Source: Synechococcus sp. PCC 6312 (lineage in GTDB: Bacteria; Cyanobacteriota; Cyanobacteriia; Thermosynechococcales; Thermosynechococcaceae). Taken from it: a stretch of 64,000 bases of DNA. Location: positions 745,501 to 809,500 of the forward strand of contig NC_019680.1 in the NCBI RefSeq assembly GCF_000316685.1, written 5' to 3'. The translations under genes and the position numbers were made by a program. This document shows positions 26,094-35,302 of the stretch, piece after piece (position 1 is the stretch's first letter; each line of letters begins with the position of its first letter). The notes below the pieces were generated by a model, which was given only the letters and a program-made list of their open reading frames with translations, was not told the DNA's origin and made no database searches.

Positions 26094-26927
26094 ATGGCCC
26101 TGGCCTGGCAAGCAGTCAATTCCTACGAAGATATTCTTTATCACAAAGCCAATGGCATTGCCAAAATCACCATTAACCGTCCCCACAAGCGCAACGCCTT
26201 TCGTCCCCATACTGTTTCGGAATTAATCGCAGCGTTTACGGATGCTCGGGAGGACACCGCAATTGGTGTTGTGCTTCTCACAGGTGCTGGGCCCCATACG
26301 GATGGGAAATATGCTTTTTGCGCTGGGGGCGATCAAAGTATTCGGAGCCTGGCGGGTTATGTGGATGGGGCCGGGATACCGCGCTTGAATGTCTTAGATT
26401 TACAAAGATTGATTCGGACAATGCCCAAGGTGGTGATTGCCTTAGTTGCTGGTTATGCCATTGGCGGCGGTCATGTGCTGCATTTGGTTTGTGATTTAAC
26501 CCTTGCGGCAGATAATGCCATATTTGGACAGACAGGCCCCCAGGTGGGCAGTTTTGATGGCGGGTTTGGAGCCAGTTACTTAGCTCGGGTGGTTGGGCAA
26601 AAGAAAGCGCGGGAAATTTGGTTTCTCTGTCGGCAATATGATGCTCAAGCTGCGTTAGATATGGGCCTGGTGAATTGTGTTGTGCCTGTGGAGCAGTTGG
26701 AAATGGAGGGCATTCGTTGGGCAGAAGAAATTCTCAGTAAAAGCCCCCTGGCGATCCGCTGCTTAAAATCTGCCTTTAATGCCGACTGTGATGGCCAGGC
26801 CGGGTTACAGGAACTTGCGGGGAATGCCACCTTGCTTTACTACTTGACCGAAGAAGCCCAAGAGGGCAAACAAGCCTTTCTAGAAAAACGCCCAGCCAAT
26901 TTCCAAGACTATCCCTGGCTACCCTAG
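26094..26927 (+). CDS. menB: 1,4-dihydroxy-2-naphthoyl-CoA synthase
   Basis: A 277-residue crotonase-fold enzyme. It has [17 protein letters not shown], the oxyanion-hole block [29 protein letters not shown] and the MenB-specific [18 protein letters not shown] carrying the catalytic Asp, and it ends [12 protein letters not shown], a typical MenB tail. It closes the naphthoate ring of phylloquinone, the photosystem I A1 cofactor. TTGAGG lies before the ATG. Its stop overlaps the convergent phzF-like stop by 4 bases (26924-26927). Confidence 0.96.
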   Translation: MALAWQAVNSYEDILYHKANGIAKITINRPHKRNAFRPHTVSELIAAFTDAREDTAIGVVLLTGAGPHTDGKYAFCAGGDQSIRSLAGYVDGAGIPRLNVLDLQRLIRTMPKVVIALVAGYAIGGGHVLHLVCDLTLAADNAIFGQTGPQVGSFDGGFGASYLARVVGQKKAREIWFLCRQYDAQAALDMGLVNCVVPVEQLEMEGIRWAEEILSKSPLAIRCLKSAFNADCDGQAGLQELAGNATLLYYLTEEAQEGKQAFLEKRPANFQDYPWLP

Positions 26928-27727
26928 ACTAATAATTCTCCCTGCCAAATCAATACGGCCTGCCCCCCTAAGTAGACCCGATTTCCTTCTCCCCGAACTG
27001 TGACCCACCCACCCCGCCCCGAGGCCTGGAATCCTGTTAGTTGTTGCTTACCTAGTTTTTCTGACCAGTAGGGATATAAGCTGCAATGGGCCGAACCCGT
27101 CACCGGATCTTCATCAATGCCAGCGGCCGGCGCAAAAAATCGGGAAATAAAGTCTGCCTCGGATACATCAGATTTGGCTGTGACAATCACACCGAGACAA
27201 GGAACCTGAGCCAAGATTGGGAAATTAGGTTGCAAGCCGCGTAAGGTATTGGCATCTAATTCAATAAAATAATTTTTGGGTGTCTTGCCAGCAAAGTTGA
27301 GATGGGCAACGGTGATTCCCAGGCCCCGTAACACCAACTCTGGGCATTCGCTGGGGGTAATGAGTTGGATCGGGAAATCTAACTCTAAGCCATTATCTGT
27401 TTGCCGAGCCATTAAGGGGCCACTGCGAGTCTGGAACGTAATCGGCTGATCTGGCGGGACAAGCTGTTGACTCAAGAGAACATAGGCGGAGGCCAGGGTG
27501 GCATGGCCGCATAAATCCACTTCCACAGTCGGGGTAAACCAGCGCAATTGATAGTCTTGACCTTGAGGCAGCAAAAACGCCGTTTCCGACAAATTCATCT
27601 CGGCCGCTACCCCTTGCAACCAGGCCTGGTCTCGCTCTTCCGGTAACAAGCAAACCGCGGCGGGATTCCCGGAAAAGGGCCGATTTGTAAAGGCATTGAC
27701 TTGGAATAAGGGTATTTTTGTCGACAT
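26924..27727 (-). CDS. PhzF-family isomerase/epimerase-like protein
   Basis: A 267-residue protein of the PhzF/diaminopimelate-epimerase fold. It has [16 protein letters not shown] near the N-terminus, NLSETAFL with the acid/base Glu (about E48), [12 protein letters not shown] and a second-half [17 protein letters not shown]. Many genomes carry such genes with no phenazine pathway; the physiological reaction is unknown and none of the neighbours points to one. It starts 12 bases downstream of chlI on the same strand and may be transcribed with it. Confidence 0.88.
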   Translation of the reverse strand: MSTKIPLFQVNAFTNRPFSGNPAAVCLLPEERDQAWLQGVAAEMNLSETAFLLPQGQDYQLRWFTPTVEVDLCGHATLASAYVLLSQQLVPPDQPITFQTRSGPLMARQTDNGLELDFPIQLITPSECPELVLRGLGITVAHLNFAGKTPKNYFIELDANTLRGLQPNFPILAQVPCLGVIVTAKSDVSEADFISRFFAPAAGIDEDPVTGSAHCSLYPYWSEKLGKQQLTGFQASGRGGWVTVRGEGNRVYLGGQAVLIWQGELLV

Positions 27728-27739
27728 CGCTACCAGTTC

Positions 27740-28834
27740 CTAAGCCGCTAGTTCAACCCCAAACACTTCCCCAAACACTTGGGCCACCCGATCCCCAGAA
27801 TCAATCGAAGCGAGGGGATCTTTGCGTAAACGATGCCGTAAACACAGGACAATTACTCGGCGAATATCATCTACAGTGACATCCTGATGGCCTTCCAATG
27901 CGGCAATGGCCTTGGCGGCCCGATTGGTGACAATATCTCCCCGCAAGCCATCCACATCCAAGTAGGAGCATACCTGGGAAATCTGGACGCGCAGTTCATG
28001 GTCGAGGGTGACATGGGGCAGACGGGCCTGGGCGACAATAATCTGGGCCTGGAGGTTTTCTTGCTCGGCCCGATGTTGATTTAAGAAGCCTTCCGGATCT
28101 TGATCAAACTGGGTACGTTGTTCGACAATTTCTACCCGCAAACTGGGATCCTTAACGGTGCGAATTTCCGCGTGCATCCCGAACCGATCCAACAACTGTG
28201 GCCGGAGTTCTCCCTCTTCTGGATTTCCCGATCCCACCAAGACAAATCGGGCCGGATGCCGAATCGAAATGCCTTCCCGCTCCACCGTATTCCAACCAGA
28301 GGCCGCCGAATCTAGCAACACATCAACCAGGTGATCATCCAGCAAGTTCACTTCATCCACATAGAGAATTCCCCGATTCGCTTTGGCCAGTAGGCCCGGT
28401 TCAAAGGCCTTAACCCCTTCACCGAGGGCTTTCTCAATATCAATCGTGCCGCAAACCCGATCTTCCGTGGCCCCCAAAGGTAAATCCACCATCGTCACCT
28501 TTTGGCTAATAATGGGTAGCTCTTGACCGGCGGCAATGGCTAACTTCACCTCATCGCTCATCAAATCCGCATCGGTGGGGCTGCTATTAAAGGGATCATT
28601 GGCGACTACTTCAATGGCCGGGAGAAGGTCTGCTAGGGCGCGAATGGTTGTGGATTTGCCCGTGCCCCGATCGCCCATGATCATCACCCCGCCAATTTTT
28701 GGGTCAATGACATTCAAAAGGAGGGAGAGTTTCATTTCCTCTTGCCCAACAATAGCTGTAAAGGGAAAAACCGGACGGCGGGTCAAGGCAGTGGCAGTCA
28801 CAGGCGTTGCTTCAACAAAATGGGGCTTTTCCAT
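27740..28834 (-). CDS. chlI: magnesium chelatase ATPase subunit I
   Basis: A 364-residue AAA+ protein. Walker A is GDRGTGKSTT (about residues 54-63), Walker B ILYVDEVNLLDDHLVD, sensor GSGNPEEGELRPQLLDRFG. The N-terminal FPFTAIVGQEEMKLSLLLNVIDP is typical of ChlI/BchI. With ChlD and ChlH it drives insertion of Mg into protoporphyrin IX, the first committed chlorophyll step. Monocistronic start, divergent from plsY across about 90 bases. ChlD and ChlH are not in the window. Confidence 0.96.
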   Translation of the reverse strand: MEKPHFVEATPVTATALTRRPVFPFTAIVGQEEMKLSLLLNVIDPKIGGVMIMGDRGTGKSTTIRALADLLPAIEVVANDPFNSSPTDADLMSDEVKLAIAAGQELPIISQKVTMVDLPLGATEDRVCGTIDIEKALGEGVKAFEPGLLAKANRGILYVDEVNLLDDHLVDVLLDSAASGWNTVEREGISIRHPARFVLVGSGNPEEGELRPQLLDRFGMHAEIRTVKDPSLRVEIVEQRTQFDQDPEGFLNQHRAEQENLQAQIIVAQARLPHVTLDHELRVQISQVCSYLDVDGLRGDIVTNRAAKAIAALEGHQDVTVDDIRRVIVLCLRHRLRKDPLASIDSGDRVAQVFGEVFGVELAA

Positions 28835-28926
28835 TGTGCCATAGTCCTCTCCAGGCCCCAGACAGTTTTTAATGGGGGAGAGTTCGATTTTCCTAAGAAT
28901 TTAAGCCAAGCTTTGAGGTGCCGTCT

Positions 28927-29601
28927 ATGAATAGTAGCCCAATCGCCTGGATTGTTGGCCTGGGTCTGGTCAGCTATCTTCTCGGATCCATTCCCACCGG
29001 ATACTTACTGGGAAAATGGCTCAAAGGGATTGATATTCGCGACTGTGGGTCGGGTTCGACTGGGGCCACCAATGTATTACGGAATTTGGGCTGGCCAGCG
29101 GGGTTAACGGTGCTGATTGTGGATATTGGCAAGGGAGCGGTCGCAATTGGGGTGGGTCGTTGGTTCCAAACTGGCTGGGGAAGTGACTTGGATGGGTTAG
29201 CCCAGGCCGGGGTGTTTATCCTTTTGGGGTTACTGGCGGTGATCGGCCATAGTCAGCCGGTTTGGTTGCGATTCAACGGCGGCAAATCCGTAGCCACGAG
29301 TTTAGGGGTCTTACTGGCGCTCAATTGGCCGACGGGGTTAACCACTTTGGCCGTCTTTTTGGTGGTTTTGGGTCTGAGTCGGATTGTCTCCCTGGGATCG
29401 ATGATTGCCGCCCTTTCCCTCCCGATTTGGTTTTGGGTCTTTGGTCAGCCTGCTCCTTACATTGGCCTGGGGGTCGGCATGGGCCTGTTTGTCATTTGGC
29501 GGCATCAGAGCAATATTCAGCGTCTCTGGCAGGGAACGGAGCCAAAACTGGGACAATCGGTTCCATCCCCGCAAACAGATTTGGAGCAAGTCCCGCATTA
29601 G
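28927..29601 (+). CDS. plsY: acyl-phosphate glycerol-3-phosphate acyltransferase
   Basis: From ATG at 28927 (GAGG eight bases before it; a GTG at 28918 is the alternative) the protein has 224 residues with about five transmembrane helices. The PlsY motifs are present: SYLLGSIPTGYLLGKW, GSGSTGATNVLRNLGW and FNGGKSVATSLGVLL. It moves the acyl group from acyl-phosphate to glycerol-3-phosphate at the membrane, starting phospholipid and glycolipid synthesis. The C-terminal tail (EPKLGQSVPSPQTDLEQVPH) is a poorly conserved cytoplasmic extension. Confidence 0.93.
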   Translation: MNSSPIAWIVGLGLVSYLLGSIPTGYLLGKWLKGIDIRDCGSGSTGATNVLRNLGWPAGLTVLIVDIGKGAVAIGVGRWFQTGWGSDLDGLAQAGVFILLGLLAVIGHSQPVWLRFNGGKSVATSLGVLLALNWPTGLTTLAVFLVVLGLSRIVSLGSMIAALSLPIWFWVFGQPAPYIGLGVGMGLFVIWRHQSNIQRLWQGTEPKLGQSVPSPQTDLEQVPH

Positions 29602-29782
29602 ATAGGCAACGGCCTGGGCAAGAGAGATGAGGGCTAAACTCGACTCCATTGAGCATAAAGTTCGCCTTGACTCAGATAGTTAAGCAGGACGGATTCAAGG
29701 CCCCCCAGCGAGGTTGGGAGAAGGGGCTAGGATAGAAACTAAGCCCTCATTTATCCCAGTGATTTATTCTCGGAAAGTAGCC

Positions 29783-31321
29783 ATGGCCGACACCAACTCC
29801 GATGCCAATATTGGGCAGATATTAATGAACCGATATCGCCTGACAGAACTCATTGGCAAGGGGTCAATGGGGCGGGTGTATTTGGCCGCCGATACCTTGT
29901 TGGGGGGAGTTCCTGTTGCCGTTAAGTTCCTTTCCCAATCCTTAATGAATGAGCGGATGAAGGTGAGGTTTGCTCAAGAGGCACGGGCGGGAGCGTTGCT
30001 CGGCCAAAAAACAATTCACGTGGTTCGGGTGATTGACTACGGGGTTAATGCAGATGAAGTCCCTTTTTATGTCATGGAATATCTGAAAGGGGAAAATCTG
30101 AGTGACATGATCATGATCGAACCTCTGCCGATCCCCAGATTCATCCGGTTGATGCGACATATCTGCTTGGGCTTACAGGTGGCCCATGAGGGGGTGATGC
30201 TGGAGGGAAAAAACTGTCCCATTATTCATCGGGATATTAAACCCAGTAATGCTTTAGTTGTGCCTGATGCCAGCATGGGAGAACTCGCCAAGGTTTTAGA
30301 TTTTGGTATTGCTAAGTTTCTCAGTGATAATCTCGGCAGCAGTCAAACCCAATCCTTTATGGGGACATTGGCCTATTGTTCGCCAGAGCAAATTGAAGGG
30401 CGGGAGCTGGATGGTCGCTCGGACATTTACAGTTTGGGCATCACCATGTACGAAATGCTCACGGGCAAAATGCCCCTCCAGGCCGAGAGTCACTCCATTG
30501 GCAGTTGGTTTAAGGCCCATCACTTTCAACAACCTATTCCCCTAGGGATGGCCGCCCCGGACTTAGTAATCCCTAAAGAACTGAATGAACTGATTATGGC
30601 CTGTATGGCTAAGTCTCGGGAAGAACGCCCGCAGCGGGTGGCAGATATGATCGCTGTTTTGGAGTTTCTAGAGGAACGCTATGGCTTCAATCGCACGTCC
30701 AACCCGGAAAATCTCTCTGTTCCCACTCCCCTACCCACTGCCCCATCCATGCCCCAAGCCGCCCTCCAGTCAGTGGAAGAAACGGCCTGGCAGGCCCAAT
30801 GGCCGACTGATAAACCCCGGGCCGAAATTGTTTTTGCCAGTACTATCCATGCCCAACGGGAATCGGCCGCAACGGTATGGGTCATGCTACCCCGAAATGA
30901 AATTGACCGCCGGATGTTAAATACCCGCTACAACCAGTTTTTGTTCACCATGTCCCCCCATCCGATGATGCTCTGGATTACGGCCCTCTATGACCCGGAA
31001 CAAGGGGCCCGCTGGCTACCCTGCTACCTAGACCTGAAGATTCCCCGCAATCAAGAAGTGGCGCTGTTGTTGGCCTCTAATGGCTATTATCCCCTCCTGT
31101 TTTTTGCCCTCGAAGACCCAGAGCATTGCACCAACGTCATTACCCTCACCATTGCCACCTTTCAACGTCAACTCTTGCGCGACTGGGTTCAAACCAGTAA
31201 ATCCCTCCCCTCTGCTGCGCCCCCCAGTGTCAGCCGCAACCTACTGAAAACGGAATTAGAAAAGTGCAAGCCACAAATCCTGGAAAAGCTCCAACAGACC
31301 CGCCGGAATGTCTTTGGCTAA
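29783..31321 (+). CDS. Ser/Thr protein kinase (Hanks type) with a unique C-terminal domain
   Basis: From ATG at 29783 the protein has 512 residues. The kinase domain covers about 17-285: glycine loop GKGSMGRVY, K48, E66, HRDIKPSN (149-156), DFGIAKF (173-179) and GTLAYCSPEQ. All catalytic residues are present. After a Pro/Thr-rich linker (about 310-345) comes a domain of roughly 165 residues (FASTIHAQRESAATVWVMLP onward) that I do not recognise; there is no transmembrane helix, PASTA or pentapeptide region, so it is probably cytoplasmic. An upstream start at 29714 adds residues lacking family support. Target unknown. Confidence 0.88.
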   Translation: MADTNSDANIGQILMNRYRLTELIGKGSMGRVYLAADTLLGGVPVAVKFLSQSLMNERMKVRFAQEARAGALLGQKTIHVVRVIDYGVNADEVPFYVMEYLKGENLSDMIMIEPLPIPRFIRLMRHICLGLQVAHEGVMLEGKNCPIIHRDIKPSNALVVPDASMGELAKVLDFGIAKFLSDNLGSSQTQSFMGTLAYCSPEQIEGRELDGRSDIYSLGITMYEMLTGKMPLQAESHSIGSWFKAHHFQQPIPLGMAAPDLVIPKELNELIMACMAKSREERPQRVADMIAVLEFLEERYGFNRTSNPENLSVPTPLPTAPSMPQAALQSVEETAWQAQWPTDKPRAEIVFASTIHAQRESAATVWVMLPRNEIDRRMLNTRYNQFLFTMSPHPMMLWITALYDPEQGARWLPCYLDLKIPRNQEVALLLASNGYYPLLFFALEDPEHCTNVITLTIATFQRQLLRDWVQTSKSLPSAAPPSVSRNLLKTELEKCKPQILEKLQQTRRNVFG

Positions 31322-31472
31322 GTCGTCAAAATAGGTTGATCTCCAGGCCTGTCCGGTCAAAGTCAGCCAAAATTCCTGGGTCTGTAGAGCTTGCTCGTTT
31401 GAAAAAATCGTCCTGCCAGGCACGCAAGCTATGGGGTGGGGGAGTATGTCAACAGTAATTCCAGCCGGCCAG

Positions 31473-31847
31473 CTAAAGGGTATTCAAATAACTCAGCAGA
31501 TCTGCCATTTCCTGGGGCGTGGCCTGAAATTTGGGCATGGGCGGGGTGCGACCACTGGTAATTTGATGAATAATCCCGGCCTGGGAACGGCGACTGGCCA
31601 CATTTACCAAACTTGGCCCCACCTGCCCAATCCCCGCCACCCCATGACAACTGGCACAATTGAGCAGGAATATTTGTTCTCCCTGGTCAATATTTCCCGA
31701 CAAAACCATGACCGAGCGGACATAGGGTTCAGCCATCGGTAATTGCCACAGTGTCAGACTAATACCCAGAGCCAAGAGTAAGGTCAGCCCTCCCCAAAAC
31801 AGCCATGGCTGCCAAATTGGTTTAACCAGTAGAGAAAAATGACTCAA
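31473..31847 (-). CDS. cytM: membrane-anchored c-type cytochrome, CytM-like
   Basis: A 124-residue protein with one N-terminal transmembrane anchor (about 14-36) and a class I cytochrome c domain. The heme site is CASCH (C64, C67, H68), and the probable axial Met is M104 in TPPMPKF. The ending QEMADLLSYL and the stretch VGPSLVNVASRRS resemble cyanobacterial cytochrome cM, a low-abundance cytochrome thought to tune respiratory and photosynthetic electron flow. Convergent with the kinase gene. The cytM name rests on resemblance remembered, not on a search. Confidence 0.75.
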   Translation of the reverse strand: MSHFSLLVKPIWQPWLFWGGLTLLLALGISLTLWQLPMAEPYVRSVMVLSGNIDQGEQIFLLNCASCHGVAGIGQVGPSLVNVASRRSQAGIIHQITSGRTPPMPKFQATPQEMADLLSYLNTL

Positions 31848-31958
31848 AGGGAAACTGCCTAATATTTTTTAAAAAGCGAGCAGCATTAACTTATTACTTC
31901 ATAACATATCTTCAAAATCCTGTTACCACTTTTCCGGCTGTTGATCGTCGGCCCAGCC

Positions 31959-32465
31959 TCACCAACCCCAAGTTCCTGGCTCACCCTTAAAGGGCCCAAG
32001 AATCTGTTTCGTAATCCAGCCGCCATAGAACTGTCCGGGTTGTGGGGTGACTAATTCTCCATTGACATAGCAGCCATCCATCGGGCCCGCATAAAAGGCG
32101 AGATAGTTTTGAATAGGGGCAAACGCAGGCGTGGTCTGGGCATAGAACCAACAGGCCTGGGGGGCAGATTTCTCACCAACAACAACGTCACAGTAGCTCC
32201 CCCAGCTTTTCCACTCACAATAGGTCTGCTTATGCACAGGCCGGAGATAAACCTCTTTAACATCTTGAGGTGGAAAATAATAGACAGGCGGGTGACTGGT
32301 TTCTAAGACGCGATAGCCGGCCTGGGTTTCCGCAATTGTTGCCCCATTAAATATCACGAGCAAGCAGTGATGAGCCGCTTCCAGTCTCGGCGGACGGGGA
32401 TAATCCCAAACCGACTCTTGACCAGGCCCTGGGGGGATTCGATGCAACTGTGGCAACTCAGACAT
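31959..32465 (-). CDS. DUF427 domain protein
   Basis: A 168-residue soluble protein with the DUF427 pattern: VIFNGATIAET, then the tight YYFPPQDV, KQTYCEWKSWGSYCDV and AFYAGPMDGCYVNGE. The family is a small beta-rich fold found widely in bacteria and fungi; its biochemical role is unsettled. It has three or four cysteines but no metal motif. It stands alone between the cytM-like and DRTGG genes, with short intergenic gaps and no sign of transfer. Confidence 0.85.
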   Translation of the reverse strand: MSELPQLHRIPPGPGQESVWDYPRPPRLEAAHHCLLVIFNGATIAETQAGYRVLETSHPPVYYFPPQDVKEVYLRPVHKQTYCEWKSWGSYCDVVVGEKSAPQACWFYAQTTPAFAPIQNYLAFYAGPMDGCYVNGELVTPQPGQFYGGWITKQILGPFKGEPGTWGW

Positions 32466-32529
32466 AACAGGTCATCCCACGTTAGTAGATAGTCAACGCC
32501 ATGGATTGACTTGAGAAATTAGTCTCTGC

Positions 32530-33594
32530 TCAGGCCGGCAACGGTAATTGCAGCGCACTCAAGAGTCGCTCAGTTTGGAAATGTTTCGCCATCAGTTGAT
32601 AGACACAATCCACTTTGACCGCTTCATGGAGTCGTACTTGCCCAAAGGCCCGATCCACAATTTCAACGGCGGTCAAGGTATCCAAATCAACTGAGAGGAT
32701 TGGAATTTCCAGTTCTTCAGCCCGGGCCATTAAGGCAGGTGTGGGGGGCAAGTGACCCGTCAAAATCAAACAGTGGGTCGAGGTTTCCAAGGCCGCCCAT
32801 TGAATATCTGTCCGGTCGCCTCCCGTAATCACTGCCATGTTGTTGCCCTTGCGAAAATATTTAAGTGCCGCGCTGACATTCATGGCCCCAATGCTTAATT
32901 CTTCCACTAGTAAATCTAATCGATCTCCCCGACACAAAACCTCAGCCCCAAGTTGTCGCACCAATTCTTGCACACTGACACTGCGGAGGAGTTGATTGCG
33001 CGGCAGTAACCCTAAAACTGGCATTCCCTGGGCTTCAAGAAATTCCTTGGCAAGGGTGGCAGATTCCCAATAATTCGGGGCAATGTCGTTGATCAAGATA
33101 CCCAGCAAATGCTCGCCTAATTCCGACTGGGCTAGGAGCAGGGATTCAACAACTTGGGGGGAAAGATAGCGGGCAATCAGGAGAATTTTAGCTGGAAGAG
33201 CCATGGCCATCTCGCGCAGAGATAAGCCAAAAAGCCGGCCTTCTTCGAGGGTGCTGGGGCCTTCTAAAAGGACTAATTCATCGAGGTTCCCCAGTTCTTG
33301 ATAGGCAGAGAGCTTATCGGCATAGTTATGAATATCCAGGCCCCGCAACCGTTGAGTGATTAAATCGGGGGTTAAGGTTAAAATGCTGGGGCGAATCTGC
33401 TGGTTACTCAGGCCAAGGGTGGTTTGAATAAAGGCAACATCAGCATCTAAGCCACTCTCCCCCAACTCTGTCCCGATGGGCTTTCCAAAGGCAATCGGAA
33501 GTTTACGTTTTTGAAGTTGCTGGGCCAGGCCGAGGACTGTCGCCGATTTGCCGCTATAGGGAGTGATGGAACCAATAATTAAATGATGGGGCAC
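32530..33594 (-). CDS. DRTGG/BioD-like P-loop protein (phosphotransacetylase-family N-terminal type)
   Basis: From GTG at 33594 the protein has 354 residues. An N-terminal dethiobiotin-synthetase-like ATPase half carries the P-loop GSITPYSGKSAT, and a C-terminal DRTGG domain (ITGGDRTDIQWAAL) follows near 250-270. The same pair of domains forms the N-terminus of some phosphotransacetylases, but the catalytic Pta domain is absent. The open frame reaches 33675, but that extension translates a CCCCACCCTAACCC-like repeat (CPHPNPPPG) and is not credible. The gene follows the EbsA-like gene closely on the same strand. Function unknown, possibly regulatory nucleotide sensing. Confidence 0.75.
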   Translation of the reverse strand: MPHHLIIGSITPYSGKSATVLGLAQQLQKRKLPIAFGKPIGTELGESGLDADVAFIQTTLGLSNQQIRPSILTLTPDLITQRLRGLDIHNYADKLSAYQELGNLDELVLLEGPSTLEEGRLFGLSLREMAMALPAKILLIARYLSPQVVESLLLAQSELGEHLLGILINDIAPNYWESATLAKEFLEAQGMPVLGLLPRNQLLRSVSVQELVRQLGAEVLCRGDRLDLLVEELSIGAMNVSAALKYFRKGNNMAVITGGDRTDIQWAALETSTHCLILTGHLPPTPALMARAEELEIPILSVDLDTLTAVEIVDRAFGQVRLHEAVKVDCVYQLMAKHFQTERLLSALQLPLPA

Positions 33595-33690
33595 AGCTAA
33601 AATACTCCTGGCGAAACTATAGCGATCTCTCCGATGGCCTGGAGGAGGGTTAGGGTGGGGGCAAACAAAGCCCAAGGCCGAAGGTTCTCG

Positions 33691-34068
33691 CTACTCTAAT
33701 CGTAATAGTTTCCGATAAAACGTTTTGGAAAAATCCGCCACTCGGGCCCGCCGATAACTAATTAGGACATCAATCAAGTGATCCACCAACTCAAAAGTTG
33801 TCATGGTAATTTCGTAGGTTAATTCTGGATTACCATCAAAAACCACATTACAGCGGGCCAAATCTGCCGGTAGGTTTGAAATGTTCCAACTCGCGACAAA
33901 ATCTATATTGTCTCCCCCCTCAATTCCCCGTTGTCCTTCCAAGGTTCCCCGCTGATAGAGAGCAATCCCCAAGGGTAAAAAGGCCCGCTTCCCACTGGGA
34001 ATATAGGGTGTAAAAATGTTGACATCTTTGGGCGGGGCAGGTTTGAGTAGATCCAGATTCACAGCCAT
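33691..34068 (-). CDS. ebsA: EbsA-like protein (type IV pilus/biofilm factor)
   Basis: A 125-residue soluble protein with FLPLGIALYQRGTLEGQRGIEG, WNISNLPADLARC and the ending FSKTFYRKLLRLE. These match, from memory, the EbsA family, which in Synechococcus elongatus is needed for type IV pilus assembly and restrains biofilm formation. The adjacent DRTGG gene is about 96 bases downstream on the same strand. No signal peptide or membrane segment is visible. The family call depends on recollection of its characteristic tail, so the symbol is tentative. Confidence 0.6.
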   Translation of the reverse strand: MAVNLDLLKPAPPKDVNIFTPYIPSGKRAFLPLGIALYQRGTLEGQRGIEGGDNIDFVASWNISNLPADLARCNVVFDGNPELTYEITMTTFELVDHLIDVLISYRRARVADFSKTFYRKLLRLE

Positions 34069-34327
34069 GAATAATTCCTCAGGCGGGCGAACAACATAAT
34101 GGGTAATGTCTCAAACAGGTCAAGCGAATCTTCGGAACTTATTTTTGCAGATAAAGAACTATCCTCAGTTATTTTAGCTGTATTCTTTCCCTAGATTTGG
34201 CTTAAACTATTGAGCAAGCATCGCCCTGCAAAGGCTATTCCTTGACTATTTTCTATCTTGATGCCGGGCTGAAGCCTATATTTATTGACTTGCCCAATTT
34301 GCCATTTACCCCGTCAGGACTATCATT

Positions 34328-35302
34328 ATGGCCCCATTGGTTGCCAACTACTATCTCACCTATCGTTGTAATGCCCGTTGCCATTTTTGTGATATTTGGG
34401 CCTTGGAACCGGGTCAGGAGGCGGATTTTGCAGCCATTCAGAAAAACCTCCAGGATCTGCGGCGACTGGGAGTGAAGTATGTGGACTTTACGGGCGGTGA
34501 ACCCCTGTTGCGGGCCGATGCCCCGGACATTTACCGCACGGCCAAGGGTCTGGGCTTTGTCACCAGCATGACCACCAATACGATCCTCTATCCCAAGCGG
34601 GCAAAAGAGATCCATGGCCTGGTGGATTTTCTCAACTTTTCCTTGGATGGGGCTGATGCCGAAACCCACGATCACTCGCGGGGCGTGAAAATCTTTGAGA
34701 CATTGGTGGACTCGGTCAAAATTGCCAAAGACCTCGGCGAATATCCGGTACTCAACCACACTGTTACTGCCCAAAACTATGATCGCATCGGGGAAGTGGC
34801 GGAACTGGGGCAACGCTTAGGAGTGCGAGTCTGGTTGAATCCCGCTTTTACGGCCCATGACCATTACAACAGCAAGAAGAACCCAACGCCTGCGATCGCC
34901 GACAGCATTGAACAGAATGCCAGGAAGTATAGTAACGTTGGTTACAATAAAGCAGCCCTAGCCTTAATTCGCGCCGGAGGAAATGATACCCAAAATCCCC
35001 GCTGTAAAGCGGTTGATGCGGTAATTGCAATTTCTCCCAATGACGAGTTATTGCTGCCCTGCTACCACTTTGCCCAAAAAGGAGTCCCCATTGAGGGGAA
35101 ACTCTATGATCTGTATAAGCAGTCGGACGTGGTGGAAGACTATCGGCAATCCCAAGGGCGGTTATCGGTTTGTGAAGGCTGTACGGTGTGGTGCTACCTC
35201 ATTCCCAGCTTTTTCAAAGGTGTTGACAAGTACTGGTTCTTAAATCAAATGTCTTATGCCGGAGAATTCCTGGCCCGAAAGCGATTCCTACAACGAGCTT
35301 GA
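34328..35302 (+). CDS. radical SAM protein with extra cysteine cluster
   Basis: A 324-residue radical SAM enzyme. The SAM-binding 4Fe-4S site is C14, C18, C21 in CNARCHFC, and FTGGEPLLRAD (about 58-68) contacts the SAM amino group. Further cysteines near the C-terminus (the Cys of PRCKA, of LPCYH and the CEGCTVWC group) suggest a SPASM-like or twitch auxiliary cluster. Its last 47 bases overlap the start of the downstream glycosyltransferase, so the two are almost certainly co-translated. The reaction is unknown; being tied to a lipid glycosyltransferase hints at lipid or sugar modification. It holds the only HIP1 octamer seen (34892-34899). Confidence 0.85.
   Translation: MAPLVANYYLTYRCNARCHFCDIWALEPGQEADFAAIQKNLQDLRRLGVKYVDFTGGEPLLRADAPDIYRTAKGLGFVTSMTTNTILYPKRAKEIHGLVDFLNFSLDGADAETHDHSRGVKIFETLVDSVKIAKDLGEYPVLNHTVTAQNYDRIGEVAELGQRLGVRVWLNPAFTAHDHYNSKKNPTPAIADSIEQNARKYSNVGYNKAALALIRAGGNDTQNPRCKAVDAVIAISPNDELLLPCYHFAQKGVPIEGKLYDLYKQSDVVEDYRQSQGRLSVCEGCTVWCYLIPSFFKGVDKYWFLNQMSYAGEFLARKRFLQRA
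34892..34899. repeat. single HIP1 octamer
   Basis: The palindrome GCGATCGC, usually highly repeated in cyanobacterial genomes, was noticed only here in 64 kb. Confidence 0.8.

Noticed and set aside
33595-33675. N-terminal extension of the DRTGG protein
   Set aside because: The extension translates a C-rich low-complexity stretch (CPHPNPPPG) rather than protein-like sequence; GTG 33594 begins right at the conserved first strand.
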